The position numbers and the translations under genes are program-made. A stretch of DNA of 64,000 bases from Burkholderia sp. FERM BP-3421 (GTDB lineage: Bacteria > Pseudomonadota > Gammaproteobacteria > Burkholderiales > Burkholderiaceae), in the NCBI RefSeq assembly GCF_028657905.1, contig NZ_CP117781.1, positions 434,001-498,000 on the forward strand, in the 5' to 3' direction. Below, piece after piece: positions 15,826 to 24,623 of this stretch (position 1 is the first letter of the stretch; each line of letters starts with the position of its first letter). The notes beneath the pieces are model-generated. The model was not told where the DNA came from and searched no databases. It saw nothing but the letters and a program-made list of their open reading frames with translations.

Positions 15826-16389
15826 CTATTTCGAGATTTCCCGATCCGGCGCGACCGCCGCGGAAAGGCCGGGCCGGTCGCCGCCCGGGCGGGCGTCGGC
15901 CCCGCCGGACGCGGCTCGGCCGGACGCCGGCGGGGCGACCCAGCGATAGACGAGGTCCGGGCAGCGCTCCTCGTTGTCGCTGCCGTCGCCGCGCCCGATC
16001 TCGACGAAGCCGTGCCGCTCGTAGAACGCGATCGCGGCGGCATTGGGCTGGAACGTGTGCAGCTGGAGCGCGACCGGCGTCAGCGCCTGCACGTGGGCCA
16101 GCAGGCGCGCGCCGATGCCCTCGCGCAGGCGCGTCGGGCACACGTAGAGCTGGTCGAGCCAGGTGAGCGGGCCGTCGTGCGTATGCGCGCTCATGCCGAC
16201 CAGCGCGTCGCCGTCGTGCGCGACCGTGACGCCGCCCGACGGGATCAGCACGCGGGCGAGCCAGTCGCGCACCGCGGCGGGCGCATGGGCGAGCGGCGCG
16301 TAGGCGGCCAGCGCGCCGCGCGAGCGCAGGTAGAGATCGCCGAGTGCGGCGGCGTCGGCGGGCGCGGCAGGGCGCAGGAGTACGGTCAT
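15826..16389 (-). CDS. GNAT-family N-acetyltransferase
   Basis: A 187-residue acetyltransferase. Typical GNAT elements are LRPAAPADAAAL at the start, LDQLYVCPTRLREGIGARLL (the acetyl-CoA pyrophosphate-binding motif A, about residues 78-97) and NAAAIAFYERHGFVEIGR near 116-133. The last 40 residues after VYRWV are a Gly/Ala/Asp-rich tail outside the fold. It acetylates an unknown amine substrate with acetyl-CoA. The ATG at 16389 fits the family start although its ribosome-binding site is weak. It is divergent from the ddl gene. Confidence 0.88.
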   Translation of the reverse strand: MTVLLRPAAPADAAALGDLYLRSRGALAAYAPLAHAPAAVRDWLARVLIPSGGVTVAHDGDALVGMSAHTHDGPLTWLDQLYVCPTRLREGIGARLLAHVQALTPVALQLHTFQPNAAAIAFYERHGFVEIGRGDGSDNEERCPDLVYRWVAPPASGRAASGGADARPGGDRPGLSAAVAPDREISK

Positions 16390-16519
16390 CGGCGAGTTTT
16401 CGGTTGGGTGCGCGACCGCCCCGGCGATATCGGGCGCGGCGCGACGGATTCGGGTTGACGTTGGCATCGCGACGTCATACCGTATCACGCATTTTTTCAC
16501 GCGCGGAGGCGGGAACGGT

Positions 16520-17644
16520 ATGGGGCACGGAGCAGGAAAACTTCGGGTGGCGATCATCTTCGGCGGGCGCACCACGGAACATGAAGTATCGCTGCAATCG
16601 GCGCGCAACATCGTCGACGCGCTCGATCGCGATCGCTTCGAGCCGGTCCTGATCGGGATCGACAAGGCGGGCGCGTGGCACCTGTCCGAGGCGTCGTCGT
16701 ATCTGCTGAACCGCGACGATCCCGCGCTGATCGCGCTGAACCGCTCGAACCGCGAGCTGGCGATGACGCCGGGCAAGACGCGCGAGCAGTGGGTCGAGCG
16801 CGGCTCGGGCGAGGCGATGCCGCAGATCGACGTCGTGTTCCCGATCGTGCACGGGATGCTCGGCGAGGACGGCGCGCTGCAGGGCTGGCTGAAGATGGCG
16901 AGCGTCGCGTTCGTCGGCGCGGACGTGCTCGGCTCGGCCGTGTGCATGGACAAGGACGTCGCGAAGCGGCTGCTGCGCGATGCGGGCCTGCCGGTCACGC
17001 CCTGGGTGACGCTGACCCGCCGCACGGCGGCCGCGACGTCGTACGCGCGCGTCGCGGCGACGCTCGGCGACGTGCTGTTCGTGAAGCCGGCGAACTCGGG
17101 TTCGTCGGTCGGCGTGAGCCGGGCGGCCAACGCGGCGGAGTATGCGGCGGCCGTCGAGCTGGCGCTGTCGTTCGACCACAAGGTCCTGGTGGAAAGCGCG
17201 GTCGACGGCCGTGAGATCGAATGCGCGGTGCTCGGCAACGACGAACCCGCCGCGAGCCAGTGCGGTGAAATCGTCCTGACGCGCGGCTTCTATTCCTACG
17301 ACAGCAAGTACATCGACGACGACGCGGCCCAGGTCGTGATTCCGGCCGCGCTCGACGCGGCGACGAGCGACCGGATCCGCGCGGCGGCCGTGGATGCGTT
17401 CCGCGTGCTCGAATGCGCGGGCCTCGCGCGGGTCGACTTCTTCCTGAAGGCGGACGGCACGATCCTCATCAACGAGATCAACACGCTGCCGGGCTTCACC
17501 AACATCAGCATGTTCCCGAAGCTGTGGGAGGCGTCGGGGCTGCCGTATCGCGAACTCGTCAGCCGGCTGATCGATCTCGCGCTCGAACGGCATGCGGCCG
17601 ATACCGCGCTGAACCGGTCGCTGTCGGGGCCGGCACAAGCCTGA
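16520..17644 (+). CDS. ddl: D-alanine--D-alanine ligase
   Basis: A 374-residue ATP-grasp ligase that joins two D-alanines for peptidoglycan precursors in the cytosol. The N-terminal VAIIFGGRTTEHEVSLQSA, the central MDKDVAKRLLRDAGLPVTPW, the ATP-lid FVKPANSGSSVGVS and the C-terminal metal and product loop INEINTLPGFT are all intact. The length matches the DdlA type (about 364 residues) and not the shorter DdlB of division clusters, so this is probably an additional copy. GGAGG lies about 12 bases before the ATG. It is convergent with the phosphatidyltransferase gene. Confidence 0.95.
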   Translation: MGHGAGKLRVAIIFGGRTTEHEVSLQSARNIVDALDRDRFEPVLIGIDKAGAWHLSEASSYLLNRDDPALIALNRSNRELAMTPGKTREQWVERGSGEAMPQIDVVFPIVHGMLGEDGALQGWLKMASVAFVGADVLGSAVCMDKDVAKRLLRDAGLPVTPWVTLTRRTAAATSYARVAATLGDVLFVKPANSGSSVGVSRAANAAEYAAAVELALSFDHKVLVESAVDGREIECAVLGNDEPAASQCGEIVLTRGFYSYDSKYIDDDAAQVVIPAALDAATSDRIRAAAVDAFRVLECAGLARVDFFLKADGTILINEINTLPGFTNISMFPKLWEASGLPYRELVSRLIDLALERHAADTALNRSLSGPAQA

Positions 17645-17659
17645 GGCGCGCGCCGGCAT

Positions 17660-17680
17660 GGGCGCGCGTCATGCGCGCCC
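17660..17680. terminator. Hairpin between convergent ddl and phosphatidyltransferase genes
   Basis: GGGCGCGC (17660-17667) pairs with GCGCGCCC (17673-17680) around a 5-base loop. No T-run follows, and it overlaps the phosphatidyltransferase stop, so termination is only likely. Confidence 0.45.
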
Positions 17681-18388
17681 GCGGACCCGGCCGGCGAGCG
17701 CGCGGCCGGGGCCCGACAACGTATAGAGCAGCACCAGCGCGTACAGCGCCGCGCCCGCGCCGAGTGCAATGAACGCGCCGGCCACGCCGGTTGCAACCGC
17801 CAGCAGCGGCAACGGCCGCATGCGGATGCGCAGTTTCTTGGTGCTGACGTAGGTGAACGGGCTGATCATCAGCAGCCCCGCGAGCACCAGCGACCCATTG
17901 ACGAAGGTGGCGAACCACGCGGGCGGGGTCGCGCCATACCGGTCGAACGCGACGCATACCGGCAGGATCACGAGCGTGGCGGCGGTCGGGCTGTTCAGTC
18001 CGAAGAACACCGATTTGTCGGGCTGGATGTTGAATCTGCCGAGGCGGATCGCGGCGCACGCCAGATACACGAACATCGCGGGCAGCAGCGCAGGCGCGCC
18101 CGCGTGGCCGCAATACGCCCAGGCGACGACGGGCGGCAGGATGCCGAACGATACGACGTCGATCAGGCTGTCGAGCCGCTCTCCGAGCGGGCCGGTGGTG
18201 CCGCGCGCCCGCGCGACGAAGCCGTCGAGCCCGTCGCAGGCCAGCGCGGCGACGAACAGCGCGCCGATCGGCGCGAAGTGCCCGGCGGCCACGAGGGACA
18301 TCAGCATCAGGCTCGCGCTCAAGGAGCCGAGCGTGATCAGGTTGGCGAGGCTGAACAGCGCGGCGTCGGGACGCATGCCAGCTTTCAT
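17669..18388 (-). CDS. pssA: CDP-alcohol phosphatidyltransferase, probably phosphatidylserine synthase
   Basis: A 239-residue inner-membrane enzyme with about six hydrophobic segments. The full CDP-alcohol phosphatidyltransferase signature is present: DGFVAR, then eight residues, G, three, D, three, D (Asp55, Gly56, Ala59, Arg60, Gly69, Asp73, Asp77). The N-terminal FSLANLITLGSLSASL and length match PssA, which makes phosphatidylserine from CDP-diacylglycerol and serine. Substrate choice within the family cannot be fixed by motif, so another head group is possible. GAGAGGG lies upstream of the ATG. Confidence 0.8.
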   Translation of the reverse strand: MKAGMRPDAALFSLANLITLGSLSASLMLMSLVAAGHFAPIGALFVAALACDGLDGFVARARGTTGPLGERLDSLIDVVSFGILPPVVAWAYCGHAGAPALLPAMFVYLACAAIRLGRFNIQPDKSVFFGLNSPTAATLVILPVCVAFDRYGATPPAWFATFVNGSLVLAGLLMISPFTYVSTKKLRIRMRPLPLLAVATGVAGAFIALGAGAALYALVLLYTLSGPGRALAGRVRGRA

Positions 18389-18994
18389 GTCGGTTGCCCT
18401 CTCGTTTTTATCGAAGGCCTGATTCTAATTGGCTCGCGCCCGTGATGGGCGAAGTCGCCGGCCGGCGCGCCCGGCGGCGTGCCGGAGGGGCGCTCGGCTC
18501 CGGCTCCGGGACCGTGGGACCCCCGCGAGGTCTCGACGGAGACGCGCGCGCACCGGCGTCGGTTCCGGCGCGAGGGGTGGGGTTCGAGCGTCGAGGCGGC
18601 CGTCGGGGGCTTGGACCAGCGCCGCCGCGCATGTCTCGAACGCATCGATCAACTGATCGATATCGTTCGCCGTGTCCTGCGGACAGGCCCGCATCATGTT
18701 GTGAAGCGGTGTGATCAGCGCGCGGGCGCGCGCGAGATCGACTCCTTGACGATGGACCAAGCGGCACGCCTCGGCGGTGGCAATGAGCGGGCGCTTCGCA
18801 TAGTCGCCGGCGCCGGCCGACCCGATGCGCGCGCGTCCGGCGCGCAAGCATGGAGAAACAGGCAGGAATGACGCAGGATCGGGCATCCGTCGCGCACCGC
18901 GGCGCTCGCATAATGAGTCACCCGCGGCGGCTGCGCCGGACACGTGTCCGGCGGGCCGTGCGCGATGGCATGTCTTGCAACGGGAGTGACCCTC
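18389..18994. other. Gap with a possible decayed decarboxylase remnant
   Basis: About 600 bases without a convincing intact gene. On the minus strand the frame 18425-18886 encodes, around 18620-18720, NMMRACPQDTANDIDQLIDA, which resembles the C-terminal end of a PLP-dependent group II decarboxylase. Neither flank continues the similarity. It may be a fossil fragment; the rest shows nothing. Confidence 0.3.
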
Positions 18995-20044
18995 ATGCGT
19001 TACAAAAAACTCGGCAATACCGGCTTGTTCGTCTCGGAACTGTGTCTCGGCACCATGACGTTCGGCGGCCAGGGCCCGCTCTGGAGCCAGATCGGCAACG
19101 TGCAGCAGGAAGACGCGGAGCGGCTCGTCGGCGGCGCGCTCGACGCGGGCATCAACTTTATCGATACTGCCGACGTGTACTCGGAAGGGCGCTCGGAGAT
19201 CATCACCGGACAGGCGTTGAGGAACCTCAAGGTGCCGCGCGAGAACGTCGTGGTCGCGACCAAGGTGTTCGGCGAAACCGGCACGCGCGGGCCGAACTCG
19301 CGCGGCCTGTCGCGCTATCACATCATGGAAGGCGTCAAGGCCAGCCTTGCGCGCCTGCAGCTCGATCACATCGATCTGTATCAGGTGCACGGCTTCGACG
19401 TGGCGACGCCGATCGAGGAGACGCTGGCCGCGCTCGATACGCTCGTGCAGCAAGGGCACGTGCGCTATGTCGGCGTGTCGAACTGGGCCGCGTGGCAGAT
19501 CATGAAGGCGCTCGGCATCGCGGAACGGCGCGGCTTCTCGCGCTTCGCGTCGCTGCAGGCGTACTACACGATCGCGGGCCGCGATCTCGAGCGCGAACTG
19601 GCGCCGATGCTGCGCAGCGAAGGCGTCGGCCTCATGGTGTGGAGCCCGCTCGCGGGCGGGCTGCTGAGCGGCAAGTACGGGCGCGACGGCGCGTCGGAGG
19701 CGGGCGGCCGGCGCACCACGTTCGATTTCCCGCCGGTCGTGCTCGACCGCGCCTACGACGTGATCGACGCGATGCGTGCGATCGCCGCGCCGCGCGGCGT
19801 GTCGGTCGCGCAGGTCGCGCTCGCGTGGCTGCTGCATCAGCCGGTCGTGACGAGCGTGATCATCGGCGCGAAGCGTCCGGACCAACTCGCGGACAACGTG
19901 GCGGCCACCGCGGTGCAACTGAGCGCCGAGGAACTGGCGACGCTCGACAAGGCCGGCGCGCTGCCGGGCGAGTATCCGGGCTGGATGCTCGCGCGCCAGG
20001 GCGAGCCGCGCCAGCGGCAGGTGCTGGACGCGTCGCAACGCTGA
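18995..20044 (+). CDS. Aldo/keto reductase
   Basis: A 349-residue NADPH-dependent oxidoreductase of the YghZ/Kv-beta-like branch. The catalytic tetrad is Asp57 and Tyr62 in FIDTADVY, Lys90 in VVVATKVF and His132 in IDLYQVHGFD. The cofactor region VIIGAKRPDQLADNVAA is near the C-terminus. It reduces aldehydes or ketones in the cytosol; the substrate is unknown. The ATG at 18995, preceded by GGGAG, is preferred to an upstream in-frame ATG because MRYKKLGNTG is the family start. It is followed by a hairpin terminator. Confidence 0.92.
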   Translation: MRYKKLGNTGLFVSELCLGTMTFGGQGPLWSQIGNVQQEDAERLVGGALDAGINFIDTADVYSEGRSEIITGQALRNLKVPRENVVVATKVFGETGTRGPNSRGLSRYHIMEGVKASLARLQLDHIDLYQVHGFDVATPIEETLAALDTLVQQGHVRYVGVSNWAAWQIMKALGIAERRGFSRFASLQAYYTIAGRDLERELAPMLRSEGVGLMVWSPLAGGLLSGKYGRDGASEAGGRRTTFDFPPVVLDRAYDVIDAMRAIAAPRGVSVAQVALAWLLHQPVVTSVIIGAKRPDQLADNVAATAVQLSAEELATLDKAGALPGEYPGWMLARQGEPRQRQVLDASQR

Positions 20045-20051
20045 CCTGAAC

Positions 20052-20080
20052 GGCGGCGCGCGGTCGCGCCGCCGCTGTTT
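20052..20080 (+). terminator. Terminator-like hairpin after the aldo/keto reductase
   Basis: GGCGGCGCG (20052-20060) pairs perfectly with CGCGCCGCC (20065-20073) around a CGGT loop, 7 bases after the stop and followed by a short T-rich GCTGTTT. Confidence 0.65.
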
Positions 20081-20361
20081 GCCTCTACGACGCCGGCGCG
20101 CGCGGACCTCAGGGCCCGCGCGCGCCGCGCGCGTTCCGGCGGCCCCCGCCGCGCCTCATGGTCCGGCTGCGCGCGGCCTGACCAACACCGCCCGATCCCC
20201 CCGATCCCAAGTCCTTCCACGTCGCCTCCGCATGCTATCGGATTGGCTGCATCGATGATTCCATTCAATGTCGGCGCGCTGCTGTTTGCAATCCGTAATC
20301 CTCTGATTTAAGGTCACGAGGCAACAATCCGAATGATTCACGATAAAAACTGGAGGCACGG
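20081..20361. other. Intergenic region ahead of the lipoprotein gene
   Basis: About 280 bases. The first half is very GC-rich and featureless; the second half (from about 20220) is AT-richer and probably holds the promoter of the lipoprotein gene. No operator or RNA seen. Confidence 0.4.
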
Positions 20362-22515
20362 ATGGATGTGAAACGCTCGCTCATATCGTTGCAGATATTG
20401 GCATTCCTAAGCGTTGGGCTGGCAGGTTGCTGGAGCGACGACGGCACGAGCACGCGGCCGTCGGCCGGCGACGGAGGAGGAGACGGCGGCACGGCGGCCC
20501 TGCAGTTCAGGATCGACGAGGGCGGCCAGATCAATGCGTTCTACCGGCAGGACCAGGTGGCCGCGCACCTGCTCGCGCGTTCGTCCGCGAAGCCCAGGCT
20601 GCTCGCGATATTTCCGGCGGGCAACAGCGGCACCGGGCTGTGGTTCGACGATACGCCGCAAGCGGTGAACTGGACGCTCGACGCGCCGGTCGCGTCGGTG
20701 CACGTCAAGGACGCGAAGGGGCGTGACCAGTACGGGATCGGCGCGGATCTCACGGTCGACACCGATCAGCTGACGGTGCGCGCGGCGGTGCTGAGTTCCG
20801 TGCGCTTCCTGCGCGACTACAACGGCGGCGCGTCGATTCCCGACGCGATCGGCGCGACGCCGACCATCACGGGCTCGACCGTGAGCTGGGCGCGGGACCG
20901 CGTCGACGGCGCGCCCGGCTATGCGCTGCGCGTGAGCCTGCGCGAGGGCGGCGGCGTGACGGCGGGACCGGACGGCAAGCCCCGCCTGCGCGCGGCGGCC
21001 GGCGCGCGGGCCTTGCGCGTGCATGTGGAGGCGGTGACGGGCGAGACGCCGCTCACGCCCATCGACAAGTCGGCGCTGTTCACGTCGGCGGTCAATCCGG
21101 ACGACCGCAGCCAGAACGTGCTGGCGTTCCTGAGCTACGAGGACAAGCTGCTCGCGGGCTCGTGGCAGTACGACACCTACTTCGGCCGCGATACGCTGAT
21201 CTCGCTGCGGATGCTGATGCCGGCCTTGCAGCCGGTGGCGGTCGAGGCGGGCCTGAGCGCGGTGCTCGCGCGGCTGTCGACGGACGGGCGCGTCGCGCAT
21301 GAGGAAGGGATCGGCGAGTTCGCGTTGATCGACAACCAGAAGCAGGGCCGCGCGAACGATCCGACGCCGACCTACGACTACAAGATGATCGACGGCGACT
21401 ACCTGCTCGCGCCGATCCTGTCCGCGTGGCTGATCGACGATCCGCGCGGCCAGGCGCGCGCGCGCGCCTATCTCGCGGAGGTCGGGCGCGACGGCGTGTC
21501 GAACGGCAGCCGGCTGGTGCGCAACCTGATGCGGGTCGCGGGCAGCGCGCAGGCGTTCGCCGCGCAGCCGGTCGTGGCGAACCTGATCCAGCTGAGGCGC
21601 GGCGAGATCGTCGGCAATTGGCGCGACAGCACGGATGGCCTCGGCGGCGGCGTCTATCCCTACGACGTCAACGCGGTGCTGGTGCCGGCCGCGTTGCGCG
21701 CGACGGGCGCGTTCCTCGCGCGCGGGCTGCTCGATCCGTATCTGGACGCGGGGCAGCGCGCGCAGCTCGCGACCGCGGCCGCGTCGGCGGCGGTGTGGGA
21801 AGCCGAGGCGCCGAACCGCTTCCAGGTGACGGTGCCGGCCGCGCAGGCGGCCGCGCGGGTGGCGCGCTATGCGGCGCAGGTCGGCGTGCCGGCGGCGGCC
21901 GCGCCCGGCGGGCCGCTGTCGTTCTACGCGGTGTCGCTCGACGCGCAGGGGCAGCCGGTCGGCGTGATGAATTCGGATGGCGGGTTCGCGCTGGTGTTCG
22001 GCGCGCCGCCCGCCGACATGCTCGAACGCATCGCGACCGACATGATGCGTCCGTTCCCGGCGGGACTGGCGACGGACATCGGCATGCTGGTCGCGAACCC
22101 GGTCTACGCGGACGAGTCGCTGTGGCCGAAGTTCTCGAGTTCCGCGTACCACGGCACGGTGGTGTGGTCGTGGCAGCAGGCGTTGTGGGCGGCCGGGCTC
22201 GACCGGCAGCTCGCGCGCCAGGATTTGCCTGCCTCGACGCGCACGCTGCTCGAACAGACCCGGACCCGGCTGTGGCAGATGGTCGAGAACGCGAAGGAGA
22301 TGCGGGCGTCGGAGATGTGGACCTGGTCCTACGTGGACGGACGCTATCGCAGCGACGCGTTCGGCACGCGCAGCACCGACGTCACGGAGTCGAACGCGGC
22401 GCAGCTCTGGAGCACGACGTATCTCGCGATCCATGCGCCGCAGCAGCGGGCGGGGCGGTACTGGTGGGCGCGTGACGGCGTGCGGACCGGCGCGGTGCTG
22501 GCCCGCGCGGACTGA
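20362..22515 (+). CDS. Lipoprotein with six-hairpin glycosidase (glucoamylase/debranching-like) domain
   Basis: A 717-residue lipoprotein. The signal peptide ends in the lipobox LAGC (Cys23), followed by a Gly/Asp-rich linker, so the protein is membrane-anchored outside the cytoplasm. Residues 45-240 look like a beta-sandwich; the remainder is an (alpha/alpha)6 toroid. SWQYDTYFGRDTLISLRMLM and VAHEEGIGEFA resemble the GRDT region of amylo-1,6-glucosidase-like enzymes, with YDYKMIDGDYLL, DGLGGGVYPYDVN and SSAYHGTVVWSWQQ lining the likely active site. It should hydrolyse an alpha-glucan or similar sugar polymer. GGAGG lies 5 bases before the ATG. It stands alone; substrate and exact family are uncertain. 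Confidence 0.82.
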   Translation: MDVKRSLISLQILAFLSVGLAGCWSDDGTSTRPSAGDGGGDGGTAALQFRIDEGGQINAFYRQDQVAAHLLARSSAKPRLLAIFPAGNSGTGLWFDDTPQAVNWTLDAPVASVHVKDAKGRDQYGIGADLTVDTDQLTVRAAVLSSVRFLRDYNGGASIPDAIGATPTITGSTVSWARDRVDGAPGYALRVSLREGGGVTAGPDGKPRLRAAAGARALRVHVEAVTGETPLTPIDKSALFTSAVNPDDRSQNVLAFLSYEDKLLAGSWQYDTYFGRDTLISLRMLMPALQPVAVEAGLSAVLARLSTDGRVAHEEGIGEFALIDNQKQGRANDPTPTYDYKMIDGDYLLAPILSAWLIDDPRGQARARAYLAEVGRDGVSNGSRLVRNLMRVAGSAQAFAAQPVVANLIQLRRGEIVGNWRDSTDGLGGGVYPYDVNAVLVPAALRATGAFLARGLLDPYLDAGQRAQLATAAASAAVWEAEAPNRFQVTVPAAQAAARVARYAAQVGVPAAAAPGGPLSFYAVSLDAQGQPVGVMNSDGGFALVFGAPPADMLERIATDMMRPFPAGLATDIGMLVANPVYADESLWPKFSSSAYHGTVVWSWQQALWAAGLDRQLARQDLPASTRTLLEQTRTRLWQMVENAKEMRASEMWTWSYVDGRYRSDAFGTRSTDVTESNAAQLWSTTYLAIHAPQQRAGRYWWARDGVRTGAVLARAD

Positions 22516-22604
22516 TTCGCGCACGGGAGGCGGCCGTCCGGCGATATCGACATCACCGGGCGGCCGTCGCGAAGCCTGCCGGCACGGGGGGAGCCCGGCG
22601 GGGT

Positions 22605-22976
22605 TCAGTCGATCGCGGCGCCGCCCTTCGCGCATGCGTCGCGCAGCGTCACGAAGACGCTGCCGTGCATCGGCATGCCCAGCGCTTGCGGATGGCCCGC
22701 GAGGTACTGATCGGCGAGCTTGACGAGCTGCGTGTCCGTCAGATGGAGGTTGGTCACGCACTCCTTCAGTTTGACCACGCGCGACAGGTTCTGATAGGCG
22801 AACACCGGGCCGAAATAGAAACCGTCGACGACGCCGTCGAGATAGCGCTGCTTCTCCAGCGCGCTGAATTTCTGATAGGCATTGCCATCCACGAAACCTT
22901 CGGGGATGCGAACGCCGTCGGCGAGACAGGGTGTCGAAGCGGCCAGCAAGGTCAGGGCAATCATTGTGTTACGCAT
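22605..22976 (-). CDS. Small periplasmic protein, Rap1a/Tai-like
   Basis: A 123-residue protein with a cleavable signal peptide (MRNTMIALTLLAASTPCLA). The mature part has YLDGVVDGF, a Cys near residue 73, TDTQLVKLADQYLAGHPQ and a second Cys in LRDACA. This arrangement of a conserved Gly-rich turn, a disulphide pair and a Q-L-V-K-L helix is that of the Rap1a/Tai superfamily, whose known members neutralise type VI peptidoglycan amidases in the periplasm. No cognate effector gene is next to it, so an immunity role is unproven. GGAG lies 5 bases before the ATG. Confidence 0.7.
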   Translation of the reverse strand: MRNTMIALTLLAASTPCLADGVRIPEGFVDGNAYQKFSALEKQRYLDGVVDGFYFGPVFAYQNLSRVVKLKECVTNLHLTDTQLVKLADQYLAGHPQALGMPMHGSVFVTLRDACAKGGAAID

Positions 22977-23305
22977 GGATACTCCGTCATGGGTCGTGTC
23001 GTCGTTCGAAGCGGATTATCCCCGAATGCGCGGCCTCCGGGGATGGGAGCGGACGGGCCCCCTGTCATTGAGATTTGTCCGAATATGGCGGACCCAGTGA
23101 ACTCTTCGCGCTGGAAGCACACCAACCCGGTTTTTGCTGGAAACGGCCGCCCGCGTCCGGCGGGGCGCCGCGCCCGCCGGAACCGCCTCGGGCGCGGGCC
23201 GCGGCCGGTTTCCAGCGTCCCGCCGCCCGGGCCCGCATCGCGCCCGGCGTCCGTTCCACCCGTTGCGGCCGCGCCGCGAGGACCCCGACCCTGAACGATC
23301 TCACC
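22977..23305. other. Intergenic region of about 330 bases
   Basis: Divergent spacer between the Rap1a-like and MscS genes. No gene, repeat or hairpin of note; it presumably contains both promoters. Confidence 0.4.
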
Positions 23306-24160
23306 ATGGAATCCCTGCTCTCCCATATTCATCCCGACCGCTGGACCTTCCTCTGGAACGCGCTGACGACCTTCGCGATCAGCCTGTGCACGAGCCTCCT
23401 GATCCTCGTCGTCGGCTGGTGGATCTCGAAGCGGGTGGGCCGCTGGCTCAACCGCGTGCTGACCCGCCAATCGCGCGTGGACGACACCCTGCGGCCGATC
23501 ATCGCGGACGTGAGCGTCTGGAGCATCCGGATCGTCGCGATCGTCGGCGCGCTCTCGCAGCTCGGCATCCAGACCGCGAGCATCGTCGCCGTGCTGGGCG
23601 CCGCCGGCCTCGCGATCGGCCTCGCGCTGCAAGGCACGATGCAGAACATCGCGGCGGGCATCATGCTGCTGCTGTTGCGGCCGTTCAAGGTCGGCGACTA
23701 TATCGACGGCGGCGGCGGCTCGGTGGCCGGCACGGTCGAGGAAGTGAGCCTGTTCACCACGCGCCTCACGAAGCCCGACGGCATCTGCGAATACGTGCCG
23801 AACAGCGCGCTGTGGAGCAATTCGATCCGCAACTACACGCGCAATGCCACGCGTCGACTCGATCTCGAGGTCGAGGTGTCGATGCGCGACGACGTCAATC
23901 GCGCGATCGAGGCGCTGCGCGCGCTCGCGGCGCGCAGCGAGGGCGTGCTGGCCGATCCCGAGCCGCGCGTGATGGTCATGCGCTTCGACGACAGCACGGC
24001 GGTGCTCAACGTGCGGGTCTGGTCGAATACCGACGCGTTCTGGGATGTGCGCTGGGCGCTGGCGCGCCGGGTCCGCAAGGCGCTGACCGATGCGCAGTGC
24101 GCGCTGCCGGTGCGCACGCGCGAGTTGCACATCGTGAAGGATGAGGCGAACCTGCAATGA
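23306..24160 (+). CDS. Small-conductance mechanosensitive channel (MscS family)
   Basis: A 284-residue inner-membrane channel, the size of E. coli MscS. Three N-terminal membrane helices are followed by the pore helix with the Gly/Ala pattern VLGAAGLAIGLALQGTMQN (about residues 91-110) and the beta-domain LLRPFKVGDYI. The C-terminal alpha/beta cage ends near RTRELHIV. It opens on hypo-osmotic shock to release solutes. The ATG at 23306 gives the family start; the frame is open upstream but that part is low-complexity, and the ribosome-binding site is weak. Monocistronic. Confidence 0.92.
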   Translation: MESLLSHIHPDRWTFLWNALTTFAISLCTSLLILVVGWWISKRVGRWLNRVLTRQSRVDDTLRPIIADVSVWSIRIVAIVGALSQLGIQTASIVAVLGAAGLAIGLALQGTMQNIAAGIMLLLLRPFKVGDYIDGGGGSVAGTVEEVSLFTTRLTKPDGICEYVPNSALWSNSIRNYTRNATRRLDLEVEVSMRDDVNRAIEALRALAARSEGVLADPEPRVMVMRFDDSTAVLNVRVWSNTDAFWDVRWALARRVRKALTDAQCALPVRTRELHIVKDEANLQ

Positions 24161-24623
24161 GGTTGCCGTGGGCGTCGCGAAGAGCTTCGGTCGTTCACAG
24201 TGCGCGGCGCCGCACGCGCCCGCATGGCCGGCGGGCGCGCTTGTTTGTGGCGGCGGCTCGCGTGGGTTCGGCGCCGGAGCGCCGGGCCGTGTGACAGTAC
24301 GGCGTCGAACATGGCGTTGTCACGCATGCGAGGTCAGGCGGCCCGCATCGCAGCCCGAACGATCGTCGCGTCGGGTGCGCGCCGAAGCGCCGCCGCGCCC
24401 ACGGCATCGGCCGCCGTTCGAGCGGCACCGTCCTGCAGCACCCCTTCAATCCTTTCCCGCTGTTTCCCGATCATCACATTCGTGCCCTATCGGCTGCTTA
24501 TGCTGGCGCGGCAATCGAGCCGATTGCCGCCGTGCGAAGGCGGCGCGCCATGCAAGGTCTTGCGATGGCCGCCGCCTGCCCGGCCGGATTTTTCTCCGTT
24601 GACGCCTCCATGAGGAACACGTG
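24161..24623. other. Intergenic region of about 460 bases
   Basis: No gene recognised. An inverted pair GTGACA (24291-24296) and TGTCAC (24318-24323) is the only structure noted. The AT-richer stretch from 24465 to 24500 may hold the promoter of the phospholipase D-like gene. Confidence 0.4.

Noticed and set aside
15431..16141. 236-codon minus-strand frame
   Set aside because: Only its part encoding MRPDPTSIRIVALDDH onward is real (receiver N-terminus); the rest is shadow.
18425..20038. 537-codon minus-strand frame opposite the aldo/keto reductase
   Set aside because: Arg/His-rich antisense shadow over an intact catalytic gene; only the 18.6-18.9 kb part was kept as a possible remnant.
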